This document shows positions 42,767-50,417 of a stretch of 64,000 nucleotides of DNA, in pieces. The notes beneath the pieces were generated by a model. The model did not search any database. It was not told where the DNA came from and saw only the letters and a list, made by a program, of their open reading frames with translations. Every line of letters begins with the position of its first letter. Positions within the stretch are counted from its first letter, which is position 1. The DNA is from Aeromicrobium massiliense JC14 (GTDB lineage Bacteria; Actinomycetota; Actinomycetes; Propionibacteriales; Nocardioidaceae): NCBI RefSeq assembly GCF_000312105.1, contig NZ_HE978636.1:241696-305695 (forward strand), given 5' to 3'. The translations under genes were made by a program, and so were the position numbers.

Positions 42767-43786
42767 TCAGAGCTCGGCGCCGACGAGCACCGGCTCGTTG
42801 ACCAGCCGGACGCCGTAGGCCCGCTCGACCCCGTCGCGCACCTCGCGCGCCAGGTCGAGCAGCTCGGCGGTGCTCGCGCCGCCGCGGTTGGTCAGGGCGA
42901 GCGGGTGCTTCGTCGACAGCGACACCGCGCCGTGCCCGTGCCCCTTGGCGAAGCCGGCGTGGTCGATGAGCCACGCCGCGCTGGTCTTGACCGAGCCGTC
43001 CGGCTGGGCGAACCGCGGGGCGTCCGCGGGCAGCCGCTCGGCCTGCTCGGGGCTCAGCACCGGGTTGGTGAAGAACGACCCGGCGCTCCAGGTGTCGTGG
43101 TCGTCGGCGTCCAGCACCATGCCCTTGCCGCGACGCAGACCGAGGACGGCCTCGCGGACGTCCGCGAGCGGCGCCCGCTCCCCCACCTGGACGCCGAGCG
43201 TGCGGGCGAGCTCGGCGTACGCCACGGGTGCCCCGAGGTCGCCCAGGCGCAGCTGGAACGACACGGTGAGGACGACGTGGCGGCCGGGCTCGGCCTTGAA
43301 CCGGCTGTGCCGGTAGGAGAAGTCGAGCCGGTCGGCGAAGAACGTCCGGACGGCCTGCTCGCGGCGGTCGTAGACCCGCACCGCCGAGATCGTCTGCGCG
43401 ACCTCCTGGCCGTAGGCGCCGACGTTCTGGATCGGGGTGGCCCCGGTCGAGCCGGGGATGCCCGAGAGCGCCTCGACGCCCACCCAGCCCTCGGCGACCG
43501 TGCGGGCGACCAGGTCGTCCCACGGCTCGCCGGCCTGCACGTGGATGCTGGCGCCGCTGCAGGTGTCGGCGTCGACCGTGACGCCGCGGGTCAGGACCCG
43601 CACGACCGTGCCGTCGAAGCCGGCGTCGGCGACCACCAGGTTGCTGCCGCCGCCGACGACCAGGACGGGCTCGCCGGCGTCGTCGGCCGCGCGCACCGCC
43701 TCGACGAGCTCGGCCTCGGTGGTGGCGTCGACGACGCGGCGGGCGGGACCGCCGAGACGCAGGGTGGTCAGCTCGGCCAGGCGCAT
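42767..43786 (-). CDS. murB: UDP-N-acetylenolpyruvoylglucosamine reductase
   Basis: 339 residues, type I MurB. The FAD-binding domain has LTTLRLGGPA and VVGGGSNLVVAD. SGIPGSTGATPIQNVGAYGQE is the family core (shown in parts: SGIPGSTGATPIQ, NVGAYGQE). SYRHSRFK supplies the substrate Arg, AGSFFTNP the catalytic Ser, and NEPVLVG the final Glu. It reduces UDP-GlcNAc-enolpyruvate to UDP-MurNAc in peptidoglycan synthesis. ATG 43786 has a TAGCCT -10 seven bases upstream and no ribosome binding site. Confidence 0.96.
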   Translation of the reverse strand: MRLAELTTLRLGGPARRVVDATTEAELVEAVRAADDAGEPVLVVGGGSNLVVADAGFDGTVVRVLTRGVTVDADTCSGASIHVQAGEPWDDLVARTVAEGWVGVEALSGIPGSTGATPIQNVGAYGQEVAQTISAVRVYDRREQAVRTFFADRLDFSYRHSRFKAEPGRHVVLTVSFQLRLGDLGAPVAYAELARTLGVQVGERAPLADVREAVLGLRRGKGMVLDADDHDTWSAGSFFTNPVLSPEQAERLPADAPRFAQPDGSVKTSAAWLIDHAGFAKGHGHGAVSLSTKHPLALTNRGGASTAELLDLAREVRDGVERAYGVRLVNEPVLVGAEL

Positions 43787-43793
43787 GGCGTCG

Positions 43794-43799
43794 AGGCTA
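43794..43799 (-). promoter_or_regulatory. -10 element for a leaderless murB mRNA
   Basis: TAGCCT on the minus strand, 7 bases before the ATG. Confidence 0.5.
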
Positions 43800-43820
43800 G
43801 CCAACCGGGCCCCGGACGCA

Positions 43821-43860
43821 GCACGACCCCCGCGCCGCCGGAGCGGATCGGGGGTCGTGC
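43821..43860 (-). terminator. Terminator of the tRNA-Thr/tRNA-Met/rpmG transcript
   Basis: An 11-bp perfect stem (43821-43831 with 43850-43860) with further pairing inside, 15 bases after the rpmG stop. Confidence 0.85.
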
Positions 43861-43875
43861 CGGACGCCGAGACGT

Positions 43876-44046
43876 TCAGCGGGTCTCGCGGTGAAGCGTG
43901 TGGCGCTTGTCGCGCGGGCAGTACTTCTTCATCTCGAGGCGATCGGGGTCGTTGCGGCGGTTCTTCTTGGTGATGTAGTTCCGCTCCTTGCACTCGGTGC
44001 AGGCCAGGGTGACCTTGGGGCGGACGTCGCTGCTCTTGCTCGCCAC
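43876..44046 (-). CDS. rpmG: 50S ribosomal protein L33 with incomplete second zinc motif
   Basis: 56 residues, starting from GTG 44046, ending LHRETR. The first zinc knuckle is CTEC, as in the zinc-binding C+ form. The second is CPRD instead of CxxC, so one of four cysteines is replaced by Asp. The rest ([27 protein letters not shown]) is canonical. It lies downstream of tRNA-Thr and tRNA-Met, the conserved actinobacterial order of the zinc-type gene. Zinc might still bind through Cys3-Asp, or the protein may be partly zinc independent. Confidence 0.95.
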   Translation of the reverse strand: MASKSSDVRPKVTLACTECKERNYITKKNRRNDPDRLEMKKYCPRDKRHTLHRETR

Positions 44047-44090
44047 GGTGGTGCCTCTTGTTTCTGTCGAATGCGTACGTACGTTGTCGG

Positions 44091-44164
44091 TAGCGGGGGC
44101 GGGACTCGAACCCGCGACACCACGATTATGAGCCGTGTGCTCTAACCACCTGAGCTACCCCGCC
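44091..44164 (-). tRNA. tRNA-Met (CAT), elongator
   Basis: 74-nt cloverleaf. Acceptor GGCGGGG pairs CCCCGCT, anticodon loop CTCATAA, T-loop TTCGAGT, discriminator A. The anticodon stem lacks the three G-C pairs of initiator tRNA, and the sequence resembles elongator metT of mycobacteria. A lysidine-type tRNA-Ile is less likely. Confidence 0.92.
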
Positions 44165-44192
44165 ACGGGTCGCGATCGCTGCCGCGTCCCAG

Positions 44193-44265
44193 AGCCCCTT
44201 TACGGAATCGAACCGTAGACCTTTTCCTTACCATGGAAACGCTCTGCCGACTGAGCTAAAGGGGC
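44193..44265 (-). tRNA. tRNA-Thr (GGT)
   Basis: 73-nt cloverleaf with acceptor GCCCCTT/AAGGGGC, anticodon stem TTTCC/GGAAA, loop ATGGTAA (anticodon GGT), discriminator T. It is 28 bases upstream of tRNA-Met and probably co-transcribed with it and rpmG. Confidence 0.96.
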
Positions 44266-44277
44266 GAACCGACGGAG

Positions 44278-44307
44278 ACTCTACAGGGTGCTCCCGGCGT
44301 TCGCGAA
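44278..44307 (-). promoter_or_regulatory. Promoter of tRNA-Thr
   Basis: TTCGCG (44307-44302), an 18-base spacer and TAGAGT (44283-44278) on the minus strand, 12 bases before the mature tRNA 5' end. Confidence 0.55.
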
Positions 44308-44349
44308 ATCGGGGGTCGGGTCAGCCCGATAACGCTGGAACGACGGGGC

Positions 44350-45375
44350 CTAGAGCGTCGCCGCCGCGAGCCGTCGGGGCCACAACGGACCCTCGTAGGC
44401 GAAGCCGGTGTAGCCCTGCACGAGGTCCGCCCCGGCGGCCAGCCGGTCGCGGACGTCCTGCGGGGTGGTGACCCCACCCACGCCGACGAGCGCGAGCCGG
44501 TCGCCGACCCCGGCCCGCAGCCGGCCGAGCACCTCGGTCGCGCGTCCGGCCAGCACCGGGCCGGACAGCCCGCCGGCGCCGGCACGGTCGACCGTGGGGC
44601 GGTCGGTGCGCAGGGTCGCGGGCCGCTCGATGGTCGTGTTGGTGGCGATGATCCCGTCCAGCCCCACCTCGAGCGCGAGCGCGGCGACCGCGTCGACGTC
44701 GTCGTCGGCGAGGTCGGGCGCGATCTTCACCAGCAGCGGGACGTGCGCGCGCGTCATCCGGTCGGCGGTGTCACGCACCGACGTCAGCAGCGGGCGCAGC
44801 GTCTCGACCGCCTGCAGGTCGCGCAGGCCGGGAGTGTTGGGGCTGGAGACGTTCACCACGAGGTAGGACGCGTAGGGCGCGAGCAGCCGCGTGCTCTCGA
44901 CGTAGTCGGCGACGGCCTGGTCGGCCGGCACCACCTTGGTCTTGCCGATGTTGACGCCGATGACGGCACCCTCGCCCACCGGCGTGCGGCGCAGCCGGTG
45001 CAGGCGTCCGGCCACCACGGCGGCGCCCTCGTTGTTGAAGCCCATGCGGTTGACGATCGCCCGGTCGGCGACGAGCCGGTGCAGGCGCGGGCGCAGGTTG
45101 CCCGGCTGCGGCCGCGCGGTGACGGTGCCGACCTCCACGTGGCCGAAGCCGAGCGCGAGCAGGCCGGGGACGGCACGGGCGTTCTTGTCGAACCCGGCGG
45201 CGAGCCCGAACGCATTGGGGAACTCCACGCCCATGACGGTGCGCGGGTCCCGCGGCGCGGGGAGCGCGCGTCGGGTGGCGGGGGCGGCGAGCCGGATGGC
45301 CTCGAAGGCGCGATGGTGCGCGTCCTCGGGGTCCATGCGGGTCAGGACCTTGTCGAACAAGACGTCGTAGACCAC
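44350..45375 (-). CDS. pyrD: Quinone-dependent dihydroorotate dehydrogenase (class 2)
   Basis: 341 residues. An N-terminal helical segment (membrane/quinone contact) precedes the FMN barrel. Key blocks are FGLAAGFDKNA, RMGFNNEGA, NVSSPNTPGLRDLQ with the catalytic serine, LVKIAPDL, TNTT and VGVGGVTTPQDV. It oxidises dihydroorotate to orotate and gives electrons to menaquinone, in pyrimidine synthesis. It starts at GTG 45375, with a TAGCCT -10 six bases upstream, again leaderless-like. It is not in a pyr operon here. Confidence 0.96.
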   Translation of the reverse strand: MVYDVLFDKVLTRMDPEDAHHRAFEAIRLAAPATRRALPAPRDPRTVMGVEFPNAFGLAAGFDKNARAVPGLLALGFGHVEVGTVTARPQPGNLRPRLHRLVADRAIVNRMGFNNEGAAVVAGRLHRLRRTPVGEGAVIGVNIGKTKVVPADQAVADYVESTRLLAPYASYLVVNVSSPNTPGLRDLQAVETLRPLLTSVRDTADRMTRAHVPLLVKIAPDLADDDVDAVAALALEVGLDGIIATNTTIERPATLRTDRPTVDRAGAGGLSGPVLAGRATEVLGRLRAGVGDRLALVGVGGVTTPQDVRDRLAAGADLVQGYTGFAYEGPLWPRRLAAATL

Positions 45376-45381
45376 GCGGCC

Positions 45382-45387
45382 AGGCTA
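45382..45387 (-). promoter_or_regulatory. -10 element for a leaderless pyrD mRNA
   Basis: TAGCCT on the minus strand, 6 bases before the GTG start. Confidence 0.5.
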
Positions 45388-45406
45388 GCGGCCCGCCGCC
45401 GCACCC

Positions 45407-45979
45407 TCAGTGCCGCGCGCCGCGCGCGACCCGGCGCACCCCCTTCATGGCGGCCCAGCCGCCGAGCAGCCAGGGACCGGCGACCACGAGCGGGTCGAGC
45501 CACTGGTGACGGACGTCCACGCGGCCGGGACGGCGGCGCGAGGAGACCCCGTACTCCTTCTCGGTCGACAGTCCGGTGCCCATCACCGGGTTGTCGGGGT
45601 TCTTGCTGAACCAGGAGGCGACGTGGTTCTCCACGACGTCGACCCGGTCGCCGGCCATCAGGAGCAGCCAGTGCGCAGCCCGACCCTCGCTGTAGCGGGC
45701 GTAGGCGAGCCGGCGGATCGCACCCGAGGCGCCCTTGAGCGGCGCGCTCGTGCCGAACGCCGGCGTCAGCCGGGCGTGCTCGATCGAGCGCTCCCTGGGT
45801 CGCAGCTCGGGCTGCTGCGGCGGCAGCTCCCAGTGGGCACCGGTCGCCTCGGGGGCGTAGCGCTCGCGCGGGACGGCCGGGCGGTCGGCGGGGTCGAGGT
45901 CGGCACCCCAGCCGGGGATGCGGGCGCGCAGCTCGTCGGCGCCAGGAGCCTGGCGCGGGGCGTTCGCGGTGTAGGGCAT
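45407..45979 (-). CDS. Conserved hypothetical protein coupled to a zinc alcohol dehydrogenase
   Basis: 190 residues, no recognised catalytic family. The N-terminus is Pro-rich and polar, with RARIPGWGADLDPADRPAVP and then PRERSIEHARLTPAFGTS. The centre has GASGAIRRLAYARYSEGRAAHW and an amphipathic stretch (LLLMAGDRVDVVENHVAS). Near the C-terminus lies one short hydrophobic segment (DPLVVAGPWLLGGWAAMKG), a possible membrane anchor, followed by a basic tail. It begins 9 bases after the alcohol dehydrogenase stop, so the two are surely co-translated. I recall similar proteins next to such dehydrogenases in other actinobacteria, but with no assigned role. Confidence 0.8.
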   Translation of the reverse strand: MPYTANAPRQAPGADELRARIPGWGADLDPADRPAVPRERYAPEATGAHWELPPQQPELRPRERSIEHARLTPAFGTSAPLKGASGAIRRLAYARYSEGRAAHWLLLMAGDRVDVVENHVASWFSKNPDNPVMGTGLSTEKEYGVSSRRRPGRVDVRHQWLDPLVVAGPWLLGGWAAMKGVRRVARGARH

Positions 45980-45988
45980 GGGTCCTCC

Positions 45989-47134
45989 TCAGGCGTCCGG
46001 GACGATGACCGGCTTGATGCAGTCGTCGAGCTTGGCCGAGAACAGGTGGTACGCCTCGGCGACGTGCTCGAGCGGCACGCGGTGGGTGATGATGTCGCGC
46101 GGGCTGAGGTAGCCGTGGCGGATGTGCTCCAGCAGGCGCGGCCACTGGCGCTTCACCGGGGCCTGGTTCATGCGCAGGGTGAGCCCCTTGTTCATGGCGT
46201 CGCCGAACTTCACGGCGCTGAACATCGGACCATAGGCGCCCATGACCGAGACCGTGCCGCCCTTGCGGACCCCGTCGATCGCCCAGTTCAGCGCGATGGG
46301 CGACCCGCCCTGGAGCTTGAGCTTGGCCGCCGTGACGTGCTGGGTGAAGTTCCCGTCCGCCTCGGCGCCGACGGCGTCGATCACCCGGTCGGCCCCGAGG
46401 AAGTCGGTCTGCTTCTTCATCTCGAGGACGATGTCGTCGACCTGGCCGAAGTTGATCGTCTCGGCGTGGGCGAACGTGCGCGCCTTCTCCAGCCGGTAGT
46501 CCAGGTGGTCGATCACGATGACCCGGCCGGCGCCCATGAGCCACGCCGAGCGGGCCGCGAACAGCCCGACCGGTCCGGCGCCCAGGACGACCACCGTGTC
46601 GCCCTCGACGATGTCGGCCAGCTGCGCGCCGAAGTAGCCGGTCGAGAGGGCGTCCGTCATCAGCAGTGCGTCCTCCTCGTGGAGGTCGTCGGGGATGACC
46701 GACGGGCCGACGTCGGCGAACGGCACGCGCACCCGTTCGGCCTGGCCGCCGTCGTAGCCGCCGCAGGTGTGCGAGTAGCCGTAGATGCCGCCGACGGCGG
46801 TGGCGTTCGGGTTCACGTTGTGACAGTTGGAGTACAGCCCGCGCGCGCAGAACCAGCACGAGCCGCAGTAGATGTTGAACGGGACCATGACCCGGTCGCC
46901 GACCTTCAGGTTCTGGACGTCCGGCCCGACCTCCTCGACGACCCCGATGAACTCGTGGCCGAAGGTCATCCCGACGCGGGTGTCGGGCATCATCCCGTGG
47001 TACAGGTGCAGGTCGGACCCGCAGATCGCCGCGCGCGTGACACGCACGATGGCGTCCCCGGGGTGCTCGATCACCGGGTCGGGCTTGCTCTGGACGCGGA
47101 CCTTGTACGGACCGCGGTAGACCATCGCTCTCAT
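45989..47134 (-). CDS. Zinc-dependent alcohol dehydrogenase (MDR superfamily, formaldehyde dehydrogenase-like)
   Basis: 381 residues. Catalytic zinc ligands are C38 (CGSD) and H60-E61 (GHE), and structural zinc cysteines are C90, C93, C96 and C104. GAGPVGLFA is the NAD(P) Rossmann motif. The overall pattern (TFGHEFIGVVEEVG, YGYSHTCGGYDGGQAE, an insert near 265-300) fits the glutathione-independent formaldehyde dehydrogenase-like branch. The substrate may be an aldehyde adduct, threonine-like alcohol or polyol. ATG 47134 follows a weak GGGGATCC. It forms an operon with the unknown gene downstream. Confidence 0.88.
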   Translation of the reverse strand: MRAMVYRGPYKVRVQSKPDPVIEHPGDAIVRVTRAAICGSDLHLYHGMMPDTRVGMTFGHEFIGVVEEVGPDVQNLKVGDRVMVPFNIYCGSCWFCARGLYSNCHNVNPNATAVGGIYGYSHTCGGYDGGQAERVRVPFADVGPSVIPDDLHEEDALLMTDALSTGYFGAQLADIVEGDTVVVLGAGPVGLFAARSAWLMGAGRVIVIDHLDYRLEKARTFAHAETINFGQVDDIVLEMKKQTDFLGADRVIDAVGAEADGNFTQHVTAAKLKLQGGSPIALNWAIDGVRKGGTVSVMGAYGPMFSAVKFGDAMNKGLTLRMNQAPVKRQWPRLLEHIRHGYLSPRDIITHRVPLEHVAEAYHLFSAKLDDCIKPVIVPDA

Positions 47135-47227
47135 GGGATCCCCCTCGCTCGTCCTTGGTGTGGCGGAGGGGTACCCGGGAGACGCGCGGCGTCACGCCGA
47201 TCTAGGCGAGGACGAGCAGTGCCTCGC

Positions 47228-48178
47228 TCACGCGCCGTCGAGCGGGGTGACGAGCCGGCCGTCGACGAGGAAGGCGTGCACGTTGTCGAGCACCAGGCGG
47301 GTCATCTGCGTGCGGGTCTCGACGGTCGCCGAGCCGATGTGCGGGGTGAGCACCACGTTGTCCAGCGCCAGCAGGCGGGGCGAGACGCGCGGCTCGTCGG
47401 CGAAGACGTCCAGGCCGGCCGCACCGAGGCGTCCGCTCTCGAGCGCGTCGACCAGGGCCGCCTCGTCGACCACGCTGCCGCGGCCGACGTTGACCAGGAC
47501 GCCCTCGGGCCCGAGCCGGTCCAGGACGTCGGCGTCCACCAGCGGCTCGCCGCCGCCCGGCGCGGTCACGACCAGCACCTCGACGGCGTCCGCGAGCGCG
47601 GCGACGGACGGGTGGTAGGCGTACGGGCAGTCGGCCACGGGGCGCCGGTTGTGGTACCCGATCTCGCAGTGGAAGCCCTCGAGCCGCTCGGCGACGGCGG
47701 TGCCGATGCGGCCCATGCCGACGATGCCGACGGTGCGTCCGGTGAGCTGGCCGGTGAGCCCGAACGTCTCGCCGGCGGCCCAGCGGCCGTCGCGCACGAA
47801 GCGGTCGGCGGCCGAGACCCCGCGCACCGCGTCCAGCACGAGGGCGACGGCCGTGTCGGCGACGGCGTCGGTGAGCATGCCCGGGGTGGTCGCCACCTCG
47901 ATGCCCCGGCGCCCGGCGACCTCCAGGTCGATCGCGTCGACCCCCACGCCGAAGCTCACGACGGCTCCCAGCGAACCCACGGCGTCCAGCGCGGCGCCGT
48001 CGACGCCGTGCCGCGCCGTCGTGACGCCGACGGTGACGTCGTCACCCAGCGCGGCCAGCGCCTCGAGCCGTCCCTCGGCCCCCGGCCGCGGCACCGTCAC
48101 CGCGCCGAAGCGCTCGGACAGCGCGTCCGCGAGGTCGGCGGGGAGCGGGGCGAGCTGGACGACGCGAGCGGCGGTCAT
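47228..48178 (-). CDS. D-isomer-specific 2-hydroxyacid dehydrogenase (hydroxypyruvate/glyoxylate reductase-like)
   Basis: 316 residues. The NAD-binding GMGRIG follows GRTVGIV. The catalytic set is visible: Arg in NVGRGSVVDE, Glu in DVFADEP and His in TPHIGSAT. HNRRP after the second strand is typical of NADP-preferring hydroxypyruvate reductases. It probably reduces glyoxylate or hydroxypyruvate. The ATG is preceded by GAAGGAGA. It stands alone; no serine or glycerate genes adjoin it. Confidence 0.88.
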   Translation of the reverse strand: MTAARVVQLAPLPADLADALSERFGAVTVPRPGAEGRLEALAALGDDVTVGVTTARHGVDGAALDAVGSLGAVVSFGVGVDAIDLEVAGRRGIEVATTPGMLTDAVADTAVALVLDAVRGVSAADRFVRDGRWAAGETFGLTGQLTGRTVGIVGMGRIGTAVAERLEGFHCEIGYHNRRPVADCPYAYHPSVAALADAVEVLVVTAPGGGEPLVDADVLDRLGPEGVLVNVGRGSVVDEAALVDALESGRLGAAGLDVFADEPRVSPRLLALDNVVLTPHIGSATVETRTQMTRLVLDNVHAFLVDGRLVTPLDGA

Positions 48179-48309
48179 GGGTCTCCTTCGAACGACGGCA
48201 CTGGCACGCTAGCGGCCCGGGGCCGCGCGCGGGGCGTCCTGCCGGCGACAGGGCGAGGTGGTTCGCAGGTGGCATGACGCCATGCCCGCCCGGCACCGGC
48301 CGGGACTGC

Positions 48310-48341
48310 GAAGGGCCCCGACCAGGAGGTCGGGGCCCTTC
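48310..48341 (-). terminator. Terminator after tRNA-Tyr
   Basis: A perfect 14-bp stem (48310-48323 with 48328-48341) around AGGA, 12 bases after the mature tRNA end. Confidence 0.9.
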
Positions 48342-48352
48342 GTCGTGCGGCG

Positions 48353-48434
48353 TGGCAGGTAGAGGATTCGAACCTCTGAAGGCGAAGCCGTCTGATTTAC
48401 AGTCAGATCCCTTTGGCCACTCGGGCAACCTGCC
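48353..48434 (-). tRNA. tRNA-Tyr (GTA)
   Basis: 82-nt class II tRNA. Acceptor GGCAGGT/ACCTGCC, anticodon stem TCTGA/TCAGA with loop CTGTAAA (anticodon GTA), long variable arm, T-loop TTCGAAT, discriminator A. CCA not encoded. Confidence 0.96.
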
Positions 48435-48527
48435 GCACGTGTTGCCGGGGCAACGACATGGAACCTTACAACAGCCCCCTAGGCTGGGAGAAACCAGTCC
48501 ACCCGAAGCAGCGCAGGAGCATCTCCC

Positions 48528-49019
48528 ATGGCCGACGCCTCGTTCGACATCGTCAGCAAGATCGACCGCCAGGAGGCCGACAACGCCCTCCAGCAGGCCG
48601 CGAAGGAGATCTCGCAGCGCTACGACTTCAAGAACACCGGCGCCTCGATCGAGTGGAGCGGCGAGCTCGGCATCCTGATCAAGGCCAACGCCGACGAGCG
48701 CGCGCTGGCCGTGCTGGACGTGTTCAAGGAGAAGCTGATCAAGCGCGGCATCTCGCTGAAGGCGCTCGAGAGCGAGGAGCCCAAGCAGTCGGGCAAGGAG
48801 GTCCGGCTCACCGGCACCTTCCAGTCCGGGCTCAACCAGGAGCAGGCCAAGCAGGTCGCCAAGATCATCCGCGACGAGGGCCCGAAGGGCGTCAAGGCGC
48901 AGGTGCAGGGCGACGAGCTGCGCGTGACCGGCAAGAAGCGCGACGACCTGCAGGAGGTCATCGCGCTACTCAAGGGCAAGGACCTCGACTTCGCCCTGCA
49001 GTTCACCAACTACCGCTGA
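48528..49019 (+). CDS. YajQ family nucleotide-binding protein
   Basis: 163 residues, normal for UPF0234/Yaj[22 protein letters not shown] and the C-terminal [13 protein letters not shown] are diagnostic. The fold is two ferredoxin-like domains. Some members bind cyclic di-GMP and act as transcription co-regulators, but most are uncharacterised. An AGGAG site lies 10 bases upstream, and TAGGCT at 48480-48485 may be its -10. It is divergent from tRNA-Tyr. Confidence 0.95.
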   Translation: MADASFDIVSKIDRQEADNALQQAAKEISQRYDFKNTGASIEWSGELGILIKANADERALAVLDVFKEKLIKRGISLKALESEEPKQSGKEVRLTGTFQSGLNQEQAKQVAKIIRDEGPKGVKAQVQGDELRVTGKKRDDLQEVIALLKGKDLDFALQFTNYR

Positions 49020-49031
49020 GCGCGGTCCGGC

Positions 49032-50372
49032 TCAGTAGCTGAGCGGCAGCAGCAGCAGGACGAGCGCGGCCAGCACGACCGTCGTCGTCGCGACCCGGAT
49101 GGAGACCGGCGGCGACGGGCTCAGCTGCACGGCCTCGGTCGGCCGGGCGACGAGGCCCAGCACGGCGCGCAGCACCGCGACGGCGCCGGCGACCAGGTAG
49201 AGGGCCACGGCCGCGCCGAGGAACCAGCGCGCGTCCCAGGCGTCCTCGAGCACGGCCCACGCCGACGCCGAGGCGGTCCACGACGGCGGCAGGCCGGCGC
49301 GGGCGAGCAGGGCGACCACGACCGCCACGCCCATGACCGGCTCGGTGCGCACCAGGCCGCGCAGCCGCGCGGGCTCGACGCTGCCGCGGCGGCGCGCGGC
49401 GACGGCGAGCATGCCCACCAGGCCGAGGACCGCGAGCACCTGCACGAGCAGCCACAGCCCCGCGTCGTCGCCGCGGTAGCCGGCCATGGCGGCCGCCGCC
49501 GTGCCCAGCGTCGTCCAGCGCACCAGGCCGAGCAGGTCGGTGGCCCGCAGCGCCCCGACCGCCGCGCCCAGCAGGCACAGGGTGAGCAGGAGCTCGGCCG
49601 GGAGCAGGTTGGCGTGGCCGCCGACGGCGTCCAGGAAGGACAGCAGCTGGTTGACCAGCAGGGCGCCGCTCACCGCGGGGATGCTGGCGAGCAGGGCCAC
49701 GACCACGGACGCCCGCGGGAAGACGACCGCCGGCCACCGGCTCGGCAGGCCGCCGGCCACGACCAGCGGAAGCACGGCCACGACCGCGACGGCGACGTGG
49801 GACCCGCTGGTCGTGCCGCCCGGCGGGGCGTAGGCGAAGAACCCCATCTCGCCGAGCACGCCTCGGCTGAGCGCGACCGCGCCGAGCTCGGACTCCACGA
49901 CCAGCGCGGCCGCGAACGACACCGCGGCCGCCCCGACGAGCACGATCAGGCCCTGCCGGGCGTCCTCGCGCGCCTGCTCGTCACCCACCCGCACCGCCGA
50001 GACGCCGATGACCGCCGCGGCGGAGACGGCGAGCGCCGCCGTGGCGCCGCCGACGTCCGCGGCGCGCTCGGTGATGACGCCGCCGGCGGCGGCCACGAGC
50101 ACCCCGGCGTGGAACAGCGTCGGCGGCATCGACTCCTCGTAGTTCACGACGTTGGCCACGAGCAGGACGCCCAGCGCCGCGGTGAGGCTCAGCAGGCCCG
50201 GGCGGTCCTGGCCGACGACCATGACGAGCGCGACCACGACGGCCAGCGACGCCGGGATGCCCGAGCCGAGCCACGTGCGCCGCGGCACCAGCCGGTCGAC
50301 CAGGAGCCCGGCCACCAGACCTCCGAGGAGGACGGCGGACGGGCCGAGGACGTCCCAGCTGAAGAAGGTCAC
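49032..50372 (-). CDS. Orphan NuoN/proton-antiporter-like membrane protein
   Basis: 446 residues with about 14 hydrophobic helices and general similarity to NuoN/ND2 (EESMPPTLFHAGVLVAAAGG early, then ALVVESELGAVALSRG, and a late VVVALLARAGLPPSWTASASAW like the GxP-x-xAGF region). Unlike the true NuoN at 55320 it has almost no membrane-embedded lysines, and the LFKxGAVPFHxW block is missing, so proton pumping is doubtful. It may be a degenerate complex I antiporter subunit with another role. GTG 50372 has TAGACT eight bases upstream. It is divergent from rarD. Confidence 0.6.
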   Translation of the reverse strand: MTFFSWDVLGPSAVLLGGLVAGLLVDRLVPRRTWLGSGIPASLAVVVALVMVVGQDRPGLLSLTAALGVLLVANVVNYEESMPPTLFHAGVLVAAAGGVITERAADVGGATAALAVSAAAVIGVSAVRVGDEQAREDARQGLIVLVGAAAVSFAAALVVESELGAVALSRGVLGEMGFFAYAPPGGTTSGSHVAVAVVAVLPLVVAGGLPSRWPAVVFPRASVVVALLASIPAVSGALLVNQLLSFLDAVGGHANLLPAELLLTLCLLGAAVGALRATDLLGLVRWTTLGTAAAAMAGYRGDDAGLWLLVQVLAVLGLVGMLAVAARRRGSVEPARLRGLVRTEPVMGVAVVVALLARAGLPPSWTASASAWAVLEDAWDARWFLGAAVALYLVAGAVAVLRAVLGLVARPTEAVQLSPSPPVSIRVATTTVVLAALVLLLLPLSY

Positions 50373-50380
50373 GGGCCAGC

Positions 50381-50386
50381 AGTCTA
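50381..50386 (-). promoter_or_regulatory. -10 element for the NuoN-like gene
   Basis: TAGACT on the minus strand, 8 bases before the GTG. It faces away from the rarD -10 only 20 bases distant. Confidence 0.5.
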
Positions 50387-50405
50387 GGGCGCGACGGGGC
50401 GGGCA

Positions 50406-50411
50406 TACCCT
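50406..50411 (+). promoter_or_regulatory. -10 element for a leaderless rarD mRNA
   Basis: TACCCT, 6 bases before the GTG start of rarD. Confidence 0.5.
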
Positions 50412-50417
50412 GCGCAC

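Noticed and set aside
45410..48277. A ~955-codon plus-strand open frame over 45-48 kb
   Set aside because: It runs across three well-supported minus-strand genes and their gaps, with no family signal.
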